This document shows positions 8,073-16,629 of a DNA stretch of 64,000 nucleotides, piece by piece. A program made the translations under genes and the position numbers. Location of the stretch: positions 2,728,001-2,792,000 of the forward strand of contig NZ_OZ061315.1 in NCBI RefSeq assembly GCF_964063325.1. The letters are read 5' to 3'. The DNA comes from Hafnia alvei. Its GTDB lineage: Bacteria > Pseudomonadota > Gammaproteobacteria > Enterobacterales > Enterobacteriaceae. Under the pieces are notes generated by a model. It was not told where the DNA came from. It searched no databases and saw only the letters and a program-made list of their open reading frames with translations. Each line of letters opens with the position of its first letter. Positions within the stretch are counted from its first letter, which is position 1.

Positions 8073-9356
8073 ATGAAAATAAGTAGACAAACGCAGCTGG
8101 CCATCGTGTTACTGAGCGCATCTGGACTTTATGCTCAAGCCGCTCCAGCGCCAATGGAACAACGGATCGCTCATGGTGAATATCTTTCCCGTGCGGGCGA
8201 CTGTACCGCATGCCATACCGCCGTCGGTGGTAAACCCTTTGCTGGCGGGTTAAAAATGACGACGCCGGTCGGGGCCATCTATTCCACCAATATCACCCCA
8301 GATAGAAAACAAGGTATTGGCGAATACAGCTTTACCGAGTTTTCCGACGCGGTGCGCAAAGGTATCCGCAAAGATGGCACCCATCTCTATCCGGCTATGC
8401 CCTATCCCTCCTTCGTTAAAATCAACGAAGACGACATGCAGGATCTCTACCTTTATTTCCAGCATGGCGTAAAACCCGTGGCGCAAGCCAACAAAGATAG
8501 CGATATCCCATGGCCGCTCAATATGCGCTGGCCGCTGGCTGGCTGGAATCTTTTGTTCCGTCATGACGGCGTATTCCAGCCTGATACTCAGCAGACGACC
8601 GCATGGAACCGAGGCGCGTATTTAGTTCAAGGGCTGGGCCACTGTGGTTCTTGCCATACTCCACGCGGGATCGGTTTCCAAGAGAAAGCGTTAGACCAGT
8701 CTGAGCCTGAATATCTCAGCGGGGGTACGTTAGAAGGCTGGCACGCGGCCAACTTACGCGGTGATAAAGTCACCGGTCTGGGTCAGTGGAATGAGCAACA
8801 GATTGCCCAATTCTTAAAATCCGGCCATACGGAAAAGTCTGCCGCGTTCGGCTCTATGACCGACGTGGTGCAAGACAGCACCCAATATTTAAATACAGAA
8901 GATGTGCAGGCTATTGCGGTCTACTTAAAATCGCTGCAGCCGATGGGCGATAACGCCAAAGAACCCGTGAAGGATCCCGCCACCTATCAGGCACTCGCCA
9001 GCGGTAAGGCCACTCAACCCGGCGCACAGTTGTATCTTGATAACTGTGCGGCCTGCCACCGTTCAGACGGTATGGGCTATGAAAACACGTTCCCTGCGCT
9101 CGCGCATAATCCTGTGCTGCTTAGCCAAGACCCCTCTTCACTCATCAGCATTGTATTAAAAGGTTCTCATATGCCGATTACGCAAACGGCACCAACGGGA
9201 CTCACCATGCCAGATTTTGGCTGGCGTCTCAGTGATGAAGATGTCGCTCAACTACTGTCATTTGTTCGCACTGGCTGGGGAAACCAAGCAGAGCCTGTCA
9301 GCACATCGCAGGTGAAAGAAATTCGCGCCGAGCTGCCAAAGCCTAAAGATAAGTAA
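8073..9356 (+). CDS. Gluconate 2-dehydrogenase, triheme cytochrome c subunit
   Basis: Membrane-anchored cytochrome c, 427 aa, with a signal peptide (LAIVLLSASGLYAQA) and three CXXCH heme sites: CTACH near residue 45, CGSCH near 192 and CAACH near 325. It takes electrons from the FAD subunit and delivers them to ubiquinone in the inner membrane. GGGAGA precedes the ATG, 14 bases after the FAD gene, so the three genes form one operon. Family length is about 430-470 aa. Confidence 0.88.
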   Translation: MKISRQTQLAIVLLSASGLYAQAAPAPMEQRIAHGEYLSRAGDCTACHTAVGGKPFAGGLKMTTPVGAIYSTNITPDRKQGIGEYSFTEFSDAVRKGIRKDGTHLYPAMPYPSFVKINEDDMQDLYLYFQHGVKPVAQANKDSDIPWPLNMRWPLAGWNLLFRHDGVFQPDTQQTTAWNRGAYLVQGLGHCGSCHTPRGIGFQEKALDQSEPEYLSGGTLEGWHAANLRGDKVTGLGQWNEQQIAQFLKSGHTEKSAAFGSMTDVVQDSTQYLNTEDVQAIAVYLKSLQPMGDNAKEPVKDPATYQALASGKATQPGAQLYLDNCAACHRSDGMGYENTFPALAHNPVLLSQDPSSLISIVLKGSHMPITQTAPTGLTMPDFGWRLSDEDVAQLLSFVRTGWGNQAEPVSTSQVKEIRAELPKPKDK

Positions 9357-9394
9357 TCGTTTTTCCGCTTCATTCACTGTTACTGCACACTCTC

Positions 9395-9420
9395 AAAGGC
9401 TCCATTCGGGGCCTTTTATT
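9395..9420 (+). terminator. Terminator of the gluconate dehydrogenase operon
   Basis: Nine-pair stem (AAAGGCTCC at 9395-9403 with 9408-9416, one G-U pair), 4-base loop, then a T-rich tail, 38 bases after the cytochrome stop. Confidence 0.75.
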
Positions 9421-9423
9421 TCC

Positions 9424-9440
9424 CGTTTAGTTTTCGTTTA
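9424..9440 (+). promoter_or_regulatory. PhoP-box-like direct repeat
   Basis: Two CGTTTA hexamers separated by five bases (9424-9429 and 9435-9440), an 11-base period that matches the PhoP box pattern (T/G)GTTTA-N5-(T/G)GTTTA apart from the first base. It lies 94 bases before the outer-membrane protein start and upstream of phoPQ. No convincing -10 was found at the standard distance, so function is inferred. Confidence 0.55.
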
Positions 9441-9533
9441 AGTTTGATAGCGCATGGTTGAGGAAGGGTTTAGGCGATAGTTTCGATACTGGTTGTCGCA
9501 ACACTGCAACAATGAATATTGAGGGAATCACCT

Positions 9534-10157
9534 ATGTTTAAACAATCCTTATGCGCATTGGCCATCATCGGCACGATGACCGGCATGGCACAAGCCGACG
9601 ATTACACCTATGTCGCTGGCGGCCTGCAAGTTGGTGGTATCACCAGCAAAAGTGATTTTGATAAATTAGTGCACCAAAACCGTTCAGATCAAAGCAAAAC
9701 CACCATGGGTGGCTTTTACCTGCGCGGTGGCTACGGATTTGAAAATAATCTGTTCATTGATGCGCGTTTGAGCGGAATGGGAAACAGCCAACGTAGCAGC
9801 GGCGATAGCCTACTGGGCCTTGGCTATCATTTCCCCATTAATCCAAGCACCGATATGTATGCGATCATCGGTGCCAGTGGTCACGCCATTTCAACCAATT
9901 TTGATTGGGATAAGAAGCGTGATAAAAGCTGGGGCAGCGCAACCGGCGAAATTGGTGTGAAAAGCCACATTACCGATAAAATCGGCATGAACGTCGCCTA
10001 TCGTTATGCTGAATATGACAGCCGCGGTTTTAACGAAGCGCGAATTGGTGCAGATTATGCCTTAACATCAAATCTTGCGGCCGAAATTGGTTATACCTAC
10101 CATAATTGGAAAGTGGACGATCAGATCGGTGAGATCGGGCTTCGTTATACTTTCTAG
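9534..10157 (+). CDS. Small outer-membrane beta-barrel protein
   Basis: Predicted outer-membrane protein, 207 aa. It has a cleavable signal peptide (about residues 1-20, ending MAQA before DDYTY), alternating hydrophobic/polar strands separated by short charged loops, and a C-terminal strand ending in phenylalanine (IGLRYTF), the usual barrel-assembly signal. Size and pattern suit an eight-to-ten-stranded barrel of the Ail/OmpX-like superfamily, but I cannot name the family. GAGGG precedes the ATG. It sits 72 bases upstream of phoP on the same strand, below a PhoP-box-like repeat, so it may be a PhoP-regulated envelope protein and first gene of the phoPQ transcript. Confidence 0.75.
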   Translation: MFKQSLCALAIIGTMTGMAQADDYTYVAGGLQVGGITSKSDFDKLVHQNRSDQSKTTMGGFYLRGGYGFENNLFIDARLSGMGNSQRSSGDSLLGLGYHFPINPSTDMYAIIGASGHAISTNFDWDKKRDKSWGSATGEIGVKSHITDKIGMNVAYRYAEYDSRGFNEARIGADYALTSNLAAEIGYTYHNWKVDDQIGEIGLRYTF

Positions 10158-10181
10158 TAAGATAACGTAAATATTAATCTT

Positions 10182-10204
10182 GCCAAGAGGTGCTTTCTCT
10201 TGGC
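10182..10204 (+). promoter_or_regulatory. Stem-loop in the phoP leader
   Basis: Perfect eight-pair stem GCCAAGAG / CTCTTGGC with a 7-base loop, 26-48 bases upstream of the phoP start codon, followed by CCCCCC and not by a T run. It may be an attenuator, an mRNA-processing structure or a leaky boundary between the outer-membrane gene and phoP. Confidence 0.5.
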
Positions 10205-10229
10205 CCCCCATTTTAGGGAGAAGTCATTC

Positions 10230-10904
10230 ATGCGAATTCTGGTCGTTGAAGATAATGGTTTGCTTCGTCATCACCTGTCTGTGCAAATGCGCGATATGGG
10301 CCATCAGGTCGATGCGGCGGAAGATGCCAAAGAGGCTGATTTTTTTGTTAATGAACAAACGCCAGATATTGCGATTGTTGATTTGGGCTTGCCGGGAGAA
10401 GACGGCTTAAGCCTGATCCGCCGTTGGCGTTCAGAGCAAATTAAGCTGCCAATCTTGGTGCTGACCGCTCGTGAGAGCTGGCAGGATAAGGTTGCCGTGC
10501 TTGAGGCCGGTGCTGATGACTACGTCACTAAACCTTTCCACCTCGAAGAGGTGATTGCACGTATGCAGGCGCTGATGCGTCGCAACAGCGGATTGGCCTC
10601 GCAGGTTATTACCCTGCCGCCGTTCCAGATCGATCTTTCGCGTCGTGAGCTCACGGTTAACGACAATCTGATCAAACTGACCGCATTTGAATACACCATC
10701 ATCGAAACGTTAATCCGTAACCACGCCAAAGTGGTCAGCAAAGACGCTCTGATGCTACAGCTTTACCCTGATGCCGAACTGCGCGAAAGCCATACTATCG
10801 ATGTCTTGATGGGGCGACTGCGTAAAAAATTGCAGAACGAATATCCACATGAAGTGATTACAACCGTACGTGGTCAAGGCTACAGGTTCGATATCAACGA
10901 ATGA
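10230..10904 (+). CDS. phoP: Response regulator PhoP
   Basis: OmpR-class response regulator of the PhoPQ system, 224 aa (E. coli 223), controlling Mg2+ uptake, lipid A modification and acid/antimicrobial-peptide resistance. The receiver domain covers residues 1-120 with phospho-acceptor Asp51 (VDLGLPGEDG), acidic pocket EDN and Lys in VTKPF. The winged-helix DNA-binding domain ends in TTVRGQGYRFDINE. GGGAG precedes the ATG, and it overlaps phoQ by 4 bases. Unlike the E. coli layout, an outer-membrane protein gene lies immediately upstream. Confidence 0.95.
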   Translation: MRILVVEDNGLLRHHLSVQMRDMGHQVDAAEDAKEADFFVNEQTPDIAIVDLGLPGEDGLSLIRRWRSEQIKLPILVLTARESWQDKVAVLEAGADDYVTKPFHLEEVIARMQALMRRNSGLASQVITLPPFQIDLSRRELTVNDNLIKLTAFEYTIIETLIRNHAKVVSKDALMLQLYPDAELRESHTIDVLMGRLRKKLQNEYPHEVITTVRGQGYRFDINE

Positions 10905-12373
10905 ATCTCTCGCGCTGGAACCGCTTTAAAGCACAGCCGTTCTCGTTAAGAACGCGCTTTCTACTTGCCACCGCAGCCGTAGTTTTCATGCTGTCATTAG
11001 CCTATGGCGTGGTTGCAGTGGTTGGTTATGTGGTCAGTTTTGATAAAACCACGTTCCGCTTATTGCGCGGTGAAAGTAATCTGTTTTTCAGCCTGGCGCA
11101 CTGGGAGAACAATAAGCTCACCATCACCTCTCCGCCCAACTTCGATCTTAATGCACCGACGTTGGTGATGATTTACGATGACAAAGGCAAACTGCTTTGG
11201 TCACAGCGTAAAGTTCCTGAGCTTGAAAAACGTATTGAGAAATCTTGGCTAGAAAAGCCTGGATTCTATGAGTTGGACTCCAGCACCGTGTTCAGTAGCA
11301 CCGTGCTGGGAGACAACCCGAAGGTTCAAGACCAACTCAAAGACTACGATGATGATGATGACGATGCGATGACCCACTCCGTTGCGGTAAATCAATACGC
11401 CGCAACGGCGCGTCTACCGGCGCTGACTATCGTCGTCGTCGATACCATTCCGCAGGAGTTACAAAACTCCGATATGGTGTGGGGCTGGTTTACCTACGTC
11501 CTGATCGCTAACATTCTGTTAGTCGTACCGCTCCTGTGGTTGGCGGCATACTGGAGTTTGCAGCCGATCAAAGCGGTGCTAATACAGGTCCGTGAGCTTG
11601 AAAGCGGACAACGGGAACAACTGAGTGAAAATCCACCGCGCGAGCTGCGTGGGCTGGTACGCAACCTGAATATTTTGCTCAACAATGAGCGCCAGCGTTA
11701 TACCCGTTATCGCACCACGTTAACTGATTTAACCCATAGTCTGAAAACGCCGTTGGCTGTGCTGCAAAGCACTCTACGCTCATTGCGTAATGGTAAAGAC
11801 TTAAAAATTGAACAGGCTGAGCCCATTATGCTGGAGCAAATCAGTCGAATTTCACAGCAGATTGGCTACTATTTACACCGTGCCAGCATGCAGTCTGAAC
11901 ACAATATGCTAAACCGCGAACTTCATTCAGTTGCCCCTTTATTAGACAGTCTATGCTCGGCGCTTAATAAAGTTTATCAGCGCAAAGGCGTTGATATTAC
12001 GCTAGATATTTCTCCTGAGCTTACGTTCGTCGGTGAAAAGAACGACTTTATGGAAGTGATGGGTAATGTGTTGGATAACGCCTGCAAATATTGTCTGGAA
12101 TTCGTCGAAATCACCGCTCAGCAGACGGATAAAGAACTGATTATCATGATCGACGACGATGGCCCGGGTATTCCAGAGAGCAAACGTGAGCTGATCTTCC
12201 GACGCGGGCAGCGCATTGATACCCTGCGTCCAGGACAAGGTCTTGGTTTAGCGTTAGTCGATGAGCTATTACAACAGTACGACGGTGAAGCCATCATTAC
12301 TGATAGCCAGTTAGGCGGAGCAAGAATGAGCATTCATTTTGGCCGCCAACAGGTTTCACACGCCGTCGACTAA
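10901..12373 (+). CDS. phoQ: Sensor histidine kinase PhoQ
   Basis: Membrane sensor kinase for Mg2+, antimicrobial peptides and acid, 490 aa. It has two transmembrane segments (about 17-38 and 195-215) bracketing a periplasmic PAS-like domain. The acidic surface patch that binds divalent cations is extended here (DYDDDDDD, about residues 148-155). The phosphorylated His279 lies in THSLKTPLAVLQ, followed by the ATP-binding domain with NVLDNACKYC, DDGPGIP and GQGLGLAL. The start overlaps the phoP stop (ATGA), so the two are translated together. Confidence 0.95.
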   Translation: MNLSRWNRFKAQPFSLRTRFLLATAAVVFMLSLAYGVVAVVGYVVSFDKTTFRLLRGESNLFFSLAHWENNKLTITSPPNFDLNAPTLVMIYDDKGKLLWSQRKVPELEKRIEKSWLEKPGFYELDSSTVFSSTVLGDNPKVQDQLKDYDDDDDDAMTHSVAVNQYAATARLPALTIVVVDTIPQELQNSDMVWGWFTYVLIANILLVVPLLWLAAYWSLQPIKAVLIQVRELESGQREQLSENPPRELRGLVRNLNILLNNERQRYTRYRTTLTDLTHSLKTPLAVLQSTLRSLRNGKDLKIEQAEPIMLEQISRISQQIGYYLHRASMQSEHNMLNRELHSVAPLLDSLCSALNKVYQRKGVDITLDISPELTFVGEKNDFMEVMGNVLDNACKYCLEFVEITAQQTDKELIIMIDDDGPGIPESKRELIFRRGQRIDTLRPGQGLGLALVDELLQQYDGEAIITDSQLGGARMSIHFGRQQVSHAVD

Positions 12374-12398
12374 ACAATAACTGCCCTCTTTTCTCTCA

Positions 12399-12423
12399 AT
12401 ACGGCGTGCTATCTGCGCCGTAT
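12399..12423 (+). terminator. Stem-loop after phoQ
   Basis: Perfect eight-pair stem ATACGGCG / CGCCGTAT with a 9-base loop, 26 bases after the phoQ stop. No T run follows, so it may be a weak or Rho-assisted terminator or an mRNA-end stabiliser. Confidence 0.45.
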
Positions 12424-12527
12424 CAGCAAAACATTCCGCTTTAAAGTACAAGTTGTGACAAACAGGCAGAGGAATCCCTGCGCGCATCCGTTATAATCCC
12501 AACAGATACATACACAGGGAATTAACA

Positions 12528-13649
12528 ATGGATTATCAACTTGATCTCGACTGGAATGATTTTTTGCAACGCTACTGGCAAAAACGCCCGGTCATCCTAA
12601 AGCGTGGGTTCAAGAATTTTGTTGATCCCATCTCACCCGATGAGCTAGCAGGTCTTGCGATGGAAAACGAGGTTGATAGTCGCCTTGTGAGTCAACAAGA
12701 TGGCCGCTGGCAAGTGGCTCACGGCCCGTTTGAGAGCTATGACCATCTAAGTGAAAACAATTGGTCTATCCTAGTTCAGGCAGTCGATCACTGGCACGTC
12801 CCCTCCAGCGCATTAATGCGCCCATTCCGCAAACTTCCTGACTGGCGAACTGACGATCTCATGATCTCGTTCTCAGTACCGGGCGGCGGCGTGGGGCCTC
12901 ATTTGGATCAGTACGACGTCTTTATCATTCAGGGTACCGGTCGTCGCCGGTGGCGTGTTGGCGAAAAGCATCCGCTAAGACAACATAGCCCGCATCCCGA
13001 TTTGCTTCAGGTTGAGCCCTTCGATGCCATCATCGATGAAGAGATGGAGCCGGGTGACATTCTGTATATTCCACCAGGGTTCCCACATGAAGGCTATGCG
13101 CTAGAGAACTCACTGAACTACTCGGTTGGCTTCCGCGCCCCCAATAGCCGTGAGCTCATCAGCGGCTTTGCCGATTTTGTGCTGGCCAACGAACTGGGCA
13201 GCGAACGCTACAGCGATCCCGATCTTGCCCTGCGCGAAAACCCTTCTGAGGTTCAAAGCGCCGAATTGGAAAAACTGCGTGGCATGATGATGAGCCAATT
13301 GCAGAATCAAGATAATTTCAACCTTTGGTTTGGTGAATTTGTTAGCCAGTCACGCCATGAGCTGGATATTGCACCACCTGAACCGCCCTATCAGGCCGGT
13401 GAGATTTACGAATTACTCCAATCAGGTGAATCCCTTGAACGACTGGGCGGGCTTCGTGTTATCAACGTAGCAGGTAGCTGTTATGTCAACGGTGAGATTA
13501 TTGTCACTGAACACAGCGCTGCTGCGCAGGCCTTAGCACGTGAATACGTCGTTGACGCAGCGATGCTGGGAGACGCGCTTGACGATCCAAGCTTCCTCGT
13601 TACATTGGCAGCTTTGATTAATAGCGGCTATTGGTTCTTCCGCGATTAA
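12528..13649 (+). CDS. roxA: Ribosomal protein uL16 arginine 3-hydroxylase RoxA
   Basis: 2-oxoglutarate/Fe(II)-dependent JmjC-type oxygenase (E. coli YcfD) that hydroxylates an arginine in ribosomal protein L16, 373 aa. The iron-binding triad falls at His125 and Asp127 (GPHLDQYD) and His187 (FPHEGYAL), the same numbering as E. coli RoxA. The C-terminal dimerisation and winged-helix region ends in LAALINSGYWFF, also conserved. It follows phoQ by about 150 bases with its own leader. Confidence 0.95.
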   Translation: MDYQLDLDWNDFLQRYWQKRPVILKRGFKNFVDPISPDELAGLAMENEVDSRLVSQQDGRWQVAHGPFESYDHLSENNWSILVQAVDHWHVPSSALMRPFRKLPDWRTDDLMISFSVPGGGVGPHLDQYDVFIIQGTGRRRWRVGEKHPLRQHSPHPDLLQVEPFDAIIDEEMEPGDILYIPPGFPHEGYALENSLNYSVGFRAPNSRELISGFADFVLANELGSERYSDPDLALRENPSEVQSAELEKLRGMMMSQLQNQDNFNLWFGEFVSQSRHELDIAPPEPPYQAGEIYELLQSGESLERLGGLRVINVAGSCYVNGEIIVTEHSAAAQALAREYVVDAAMLGDALDDPSFLVTLAALINSGYWFFRD

Positions 13650-13672
13650 GCCTATCTATATTTAGAAAACCT

Positions 13673-13711
13673 AACATCTGGCAGATTAAATAAATTTGCC
13701 AGATGTTTTAC
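13673..13711 (+). terminator. Terminator of roxA
   Basis: Perfect 11-pair stem (AACATCTGGCA at 13673-13683 with 13697-13707), 13-base AT loop, then TTTTA. It starts 24 bases after the roxA stop. Confidence 0.75.
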
Positions 13712-13863
13712 TAAATTAAAATATAAAATAATTATTTATTAATACATTTTTAATTTAGAGTTATTCAATATATGTGCCACCCCTCTCTATTAAACTAATA
13801 ATTTACGTATTATTCTCTTCCTTATCCTTTCAATAGCAGCATTTTTTTAGAAAACCACTTTCT

Positions 13864-15087
13864 ATGGACCCGCTATCTAATAAGAAAATATCTCTACGTA
13901 TTAACGTACTAAAAGCGGCAAGAACACGTATTGAATGGACATTCAATACCTTCAGCCGAATTTGTATCTCTTTTTCAGGTGGAAAAGACTCAACTGCAAT
14001 GCTTCATTTAGCCGCAGAGCAGGCAAGAAAAAAGGGCAGAAAGTTTGATATTATCTTTATCGATTGGGAGGCTCAGTTTAGCCACACCATCAATCACATT
14101 GAAAAAATGCGAAGCTTATATCAAGACGTCATCGATCATTTTTATTGGGTTGCGCTCCCTATTACAACGGGGAATTCTGTCTCACAATTTCAACCCGAAT
14201 GGCAGTGCTGGACGCCAAATACAAATTGGATCCGCAAACCGCCCGCAGATGCTATTACCGATCCTGAGTTTTTCCCATTTTACTATGACGGTATTACCTT
14301 CGAGTCATTTATGCCCGCCTTCTCTGACTGGTATTCCAACCGTCAACCCAGCGCCATGATGATTGGAATTCGAACCGATGAGTCCTATACCCGTTTCTGG
14401 GCTATCGCTTCTCAACGTAAAAACCGCTTTGCCGATGACAAACCATGGACAACAGGAACGATTTCAGGTCATACCTACAATATTTACCCTATATGCGACT
14501 GGAAAACAGACGATATTTGGACCTACTTCTCCTCCTCAAAAAAAATCTATAATCCTTTGTATGACCTGATGTTTCAGGCTGGTGTGGGGTTACATGCCAT
14601 GCGTATCTGTGAACCTTTTGGGCCAGAACAGCGGCAAGGTCTATGGCTCTATCACGTTCTTGAGCCTGAATGCTGGGAACATGTTTGTGAGCGAGTCTCT
14701 GGCGCTAATACCGGCAGCATTTATGCCAACAGCCGAGGCGATTTCTATGCTCGCCGGCAGGTACATAAACCCGACAATCACACTTGGCATAGCTATGCTC
14801 TATTTTTACTAAATAGCATGCCGCAGCAAACCGCCGAACATTATCGAAACAAAATCGCAATTTATTTACGCTGGTATCAGACCCATGGTTTCCCAAGCGA
14901 TATACCCGATGAGCAAGAAAAAGATATCGGCGCTAAAGATGTTCCATCATGGCGGCGCATTTGCAAAGTACTTTTACGCAATGATTATTGGTGTCGGTCA
15001 CTATCATTTAGCCCTAATAAGCCAAGCAGCTATGAACGTTACAACAAAAGGATCCAAGCAAAAAGGAAATGCTGGAGCATTATATGA
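13864..15087 (+). CDS. ibrA: IbrA-like phosphoadenosine phosphosulfate reductase-family protein
   Basis: Protein of 407 aa with an N-terminal PP-loop ATPase/PAPS-reductase-like domain (ISFSGGKDSTAMLHLA, about residues 38-53) followed by a DUF3440-type C-terminal region, the architecture of IbrA. In E. coli, IbrA and IbrB raise expression of immunoglobulin-binding (Eib) proteins, but the chemistry is unknown. The PP-loop implies adenylation or thiol chemistry. Its ribosome site is weak (AT-rich leader, no clear Shine-Dalgarno), and its 3' end overlaps ibrB by 4 bases. The pair lies between roxA and cobB, a position occupied by neither in E. coli, which suggests acquisition. Confidence 0.85.
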   Translation: MDPLSNKKISLRINVLKAARTRIEWTFNTFSRICISFSGGKDSTAMLHLAAEQARKKGRKFDIIFIDWEAQFSHTINHIEKMRSLYQDVIDHFYWVALPITTGNSVSQFQPEWQCWTPNTNWIRKPPADAITDPEFFPFYYDGITFESFMPAFSDWYSNRQPSAMMIGIRTDESYTRFWAIASQRKNRFADDKPWTTGTISGHTYNIYPICDWKTDDIWTYFSSSKKIYNPLYDLMFQAGVGLHAMRICEPFGPEQRQGLWLYHVLEPECWEHVCERVSGANTGSIYANSRGDFYARRQVHKPDNHTWHSYALFLLNSMPQQTAEHYRNKIAIYLRWYQTHGFPSDIPDEQEKDIGAKDVPSWRRICKVLLRNDYWCRSLSFSPNKPSSYERYNKRIQAKRKCWSII

Positions 15088-15719
15088 ATATTAATTTATT
15101 AATAAACGAACTAAAAATAGCATTAGGTGAGATGTCTGAAACCGCCCAAATTGAGACTCTAAATAAGATCCGATTAGCACTGCATAAGATCAGCCCTTTT
15201 TCTAATGAACCTATCGATTGCGTACTTTGGAAACCCATTGAGAATGTTGTCTCCAATGATTACAACCCTAACTCCTTAGCTCCACCAGAAAAACGTTTGC
15301 TATACACATCACTATTACGCGATGGATATACTCAGCCTATTGTTACCAGCCAACTATCCACGGATGATAAAACAAACGTTATCGTTGATGGTTTTCATCG
15401 CCGTGAGCTCGCATCCAAGCGCCCTCTTTTGCGCACCCGAGTGCTTGGTTATCTCCCCGTTGTGATGCTTAACGAAAGTACACAGGAAAAAACACATCTG
15501 ATTGCGGCGACTATTCGTCATAACCGCGCCCGCGGTAAACACCAGATCAGCGCCATGTCCGATATTGTCCGTGAGCTCTATCATTTAGGCTGGGACGACG
15601 AAAGAATCAGTGAGGAATTAGGCATGGATGCCGATGAGGTTTTACGTTTAAAACAGATTAGCGGCCTGATGGAACTGTTCGAGGACCGTGAGTTTTCTGA
15701 GGCATGGACGGTGAAATAA
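15084..15719 (+). CDS. ibrB: IbrB-like ParB/sulfiredoxin-fold protein
   Basis: Partner of IbrA, 211 aa from the ATG at 15084, chosen because it overlaps the ibrA stop as ATGA with GGAG upstream. A ParB-type nucleotide-binding domain occupies about residues 45-130: a two-residue-level match to the family is the conserved VDGFHRREL segment, and IRHNRARGKHQ resembles the second ParB box. A C-terminal helix-turn-helix-like segment follows (GWDDERISEELGMDADEVLRLKQ). ParB-fold proteins can bind CTP, cut DNA or serve as adaptors; which applies here is unknown. Confidence 0.85.
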   Translation: MNINLLINELKIALGEMSETAQIETLNKIRLALHKISPFSNEPIDCVLWKPIENVVSNDYNPNSLAPPEKRLLYTSLLRDGYTQPIVTSQLSTDDKTNVIVDGFHRRELASKRPLLRTRVLGYLPVVMLNESTQEKTHLIAATIRHNRARGKHQISAMSDIVRELYHLGWDDERISEELGMDADEVLRLKQISGLMELFEDREFSEAWTVK

Positions 15720-15724
15720 AAAAA

Positions 15725-15755
15725 ATCGCCATCCTGACTTAATGAGGATGGCGAT
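15725..15755 (-). terminator. Terminator of cobB (faces ibrB)
   Basis: Eleven-pair stem ATCGCCATCCT / AGGATGGCGAT. Read leftward it ends in a run of eight Ts, so it suits cobB; rightward, after ibrB, it has no T run. Confidence 0.75.
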
Positions 15756-15789
15756 CAAAATGCGCTTCACAAAAGTAAGCCGCAAGCCG

Positions 15790-16629
15790 CTATTTATAAA
15801 TCTCTTCTAGCAACTCTCGAACGTATTCAGGCACCACCTGGCTTGCTGCGCCGTAATGCTTCTCGTCAAACTGACTCTCAACCTGACTGGGCTCAAGATT
15901 GAGCTCAACGGTATGAGCGCCATTTAAATGAGCTTCATGTACAAAGCCCGCCGCAGGATAAACATGTCCCGATGTGCCAATCGCAATGAAGTAATCAGCT
16001 TTTGCCAGAGCATCATAAATCTCATCCATGCCGATTGGCATTTCACCAAACCAAACAATGTGTGGACGCAGCGGCGCAGGAAATTGACAACAATGACAGC
16101 GGTCATCGACGGTTAAATCCCCTTTCCATTCGATAACCTGTCCTGACTGAGTACAACGAACTTTGAGCAATTCCCCGTGCATATGAATAACACGGGTATT
16201 CCCTGCTCGCTCGTGCAAGTTATCGATGTTTTGCGTCACTAGCACAAAGTTGTCACCCAACTGCCGCTCTAATTCGGCTAGCGCCAAATGGGCCGCATTA
16301 GGCTGAATTTCTGGCTGCTGTAGCTGATGACGACGTGCATTATAGAAACTCTGCACCAACTCCGGATCGCGATGGTAGCCTTCTGGCGTGGCCACATCTT
16401 CAACGCGATGTTCTTCCCACAGTCCATCAGCCGCACGAAAAGTTCGAATTCCCGATTCAGCAGAAATCCCCGCGCCGGTGAGCACCACGACATATGGCTT
16501 AGTCATACACCCTCCTGCCTGATTATTCGCGTGACACAGCGTGTCACGGTGGAAAATTCGTGAACGAAAACGCTGGTGTCGTAATCGTTTGTTTTTCCTA
16601 AACCGGCATATACGATGACGGGTACGCAT
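15790..16629 (-). CDS. cobB: NAD-dependent protein deacylase CobB (sirtuin)
   Basis: Class III sirtuin that removes acetyl or succinyl groups from lysines using NAD+, 279 aa in the long form. NAD-binding GAGISAESGIRTFR, catalytic-site TQNIDN and HMHGE, and four zinc-region cysteines (VRC...RCHCC) are present. The long form starts at ATG 16629 after GAGGAG and has an arginine-rich N-terminal tail. An internal ATG at 16506 with a strong AGGAGG would give a 238-aa short form, as known for E. coli and Salmonella CobB. It lies 50 bases after nagK in one operon. Confidence 0.93.
   Translation of the reverse strand: MRTRHRICRFRKNKRLRHQRFRSRIFHRDTLCHANNQAGGCMTKPYVVVLTGAGISAESGIRTFRAADGLWEEHRVEDVATPEGYHRDPELVQSFYNARRHQLQQPEIQPNAAHLALAELERQLGDNFVLVTQNIDNLHERAGNTRVIHMHGELLKVRCTQSGQVIEWKGDLTVDDRCHCCQFPAPLRPHIVWFGEMPIGMDEIYDALAKADYFIAIGTSGHVYPAAGFVHEAHLNGAHTVELNLEPSQVESQFDEKHYGAASQVVPEYVRELLEEIYK
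16504..16517 (-). promoter_or_regulatory. Internal ribosome site and start of short CobB
   Basis: AGGAGG at optimal distance before an in-frame ATG (16506) that begins MTKPYVVVLTGAG, just before the sirtuin core. A perfect 8+8 inverted repeat (CGTGACAC-AGC-GTGTCACG, 16530-16548) lies upstream inside the long-form tail. Confidence 0.6.

Noticed and set aside
9460..9480. Second GGTTTA-like repeat near 9467
   Set aside because: The second hexamer (TAGTTT) is too degenerate to call another PhoP box.
14045..15094. Several 60-100 aa frames inside ibrA
   Set aside because: All lie out of frame within a gene with clear family motifs and lack their own ribosome sites.
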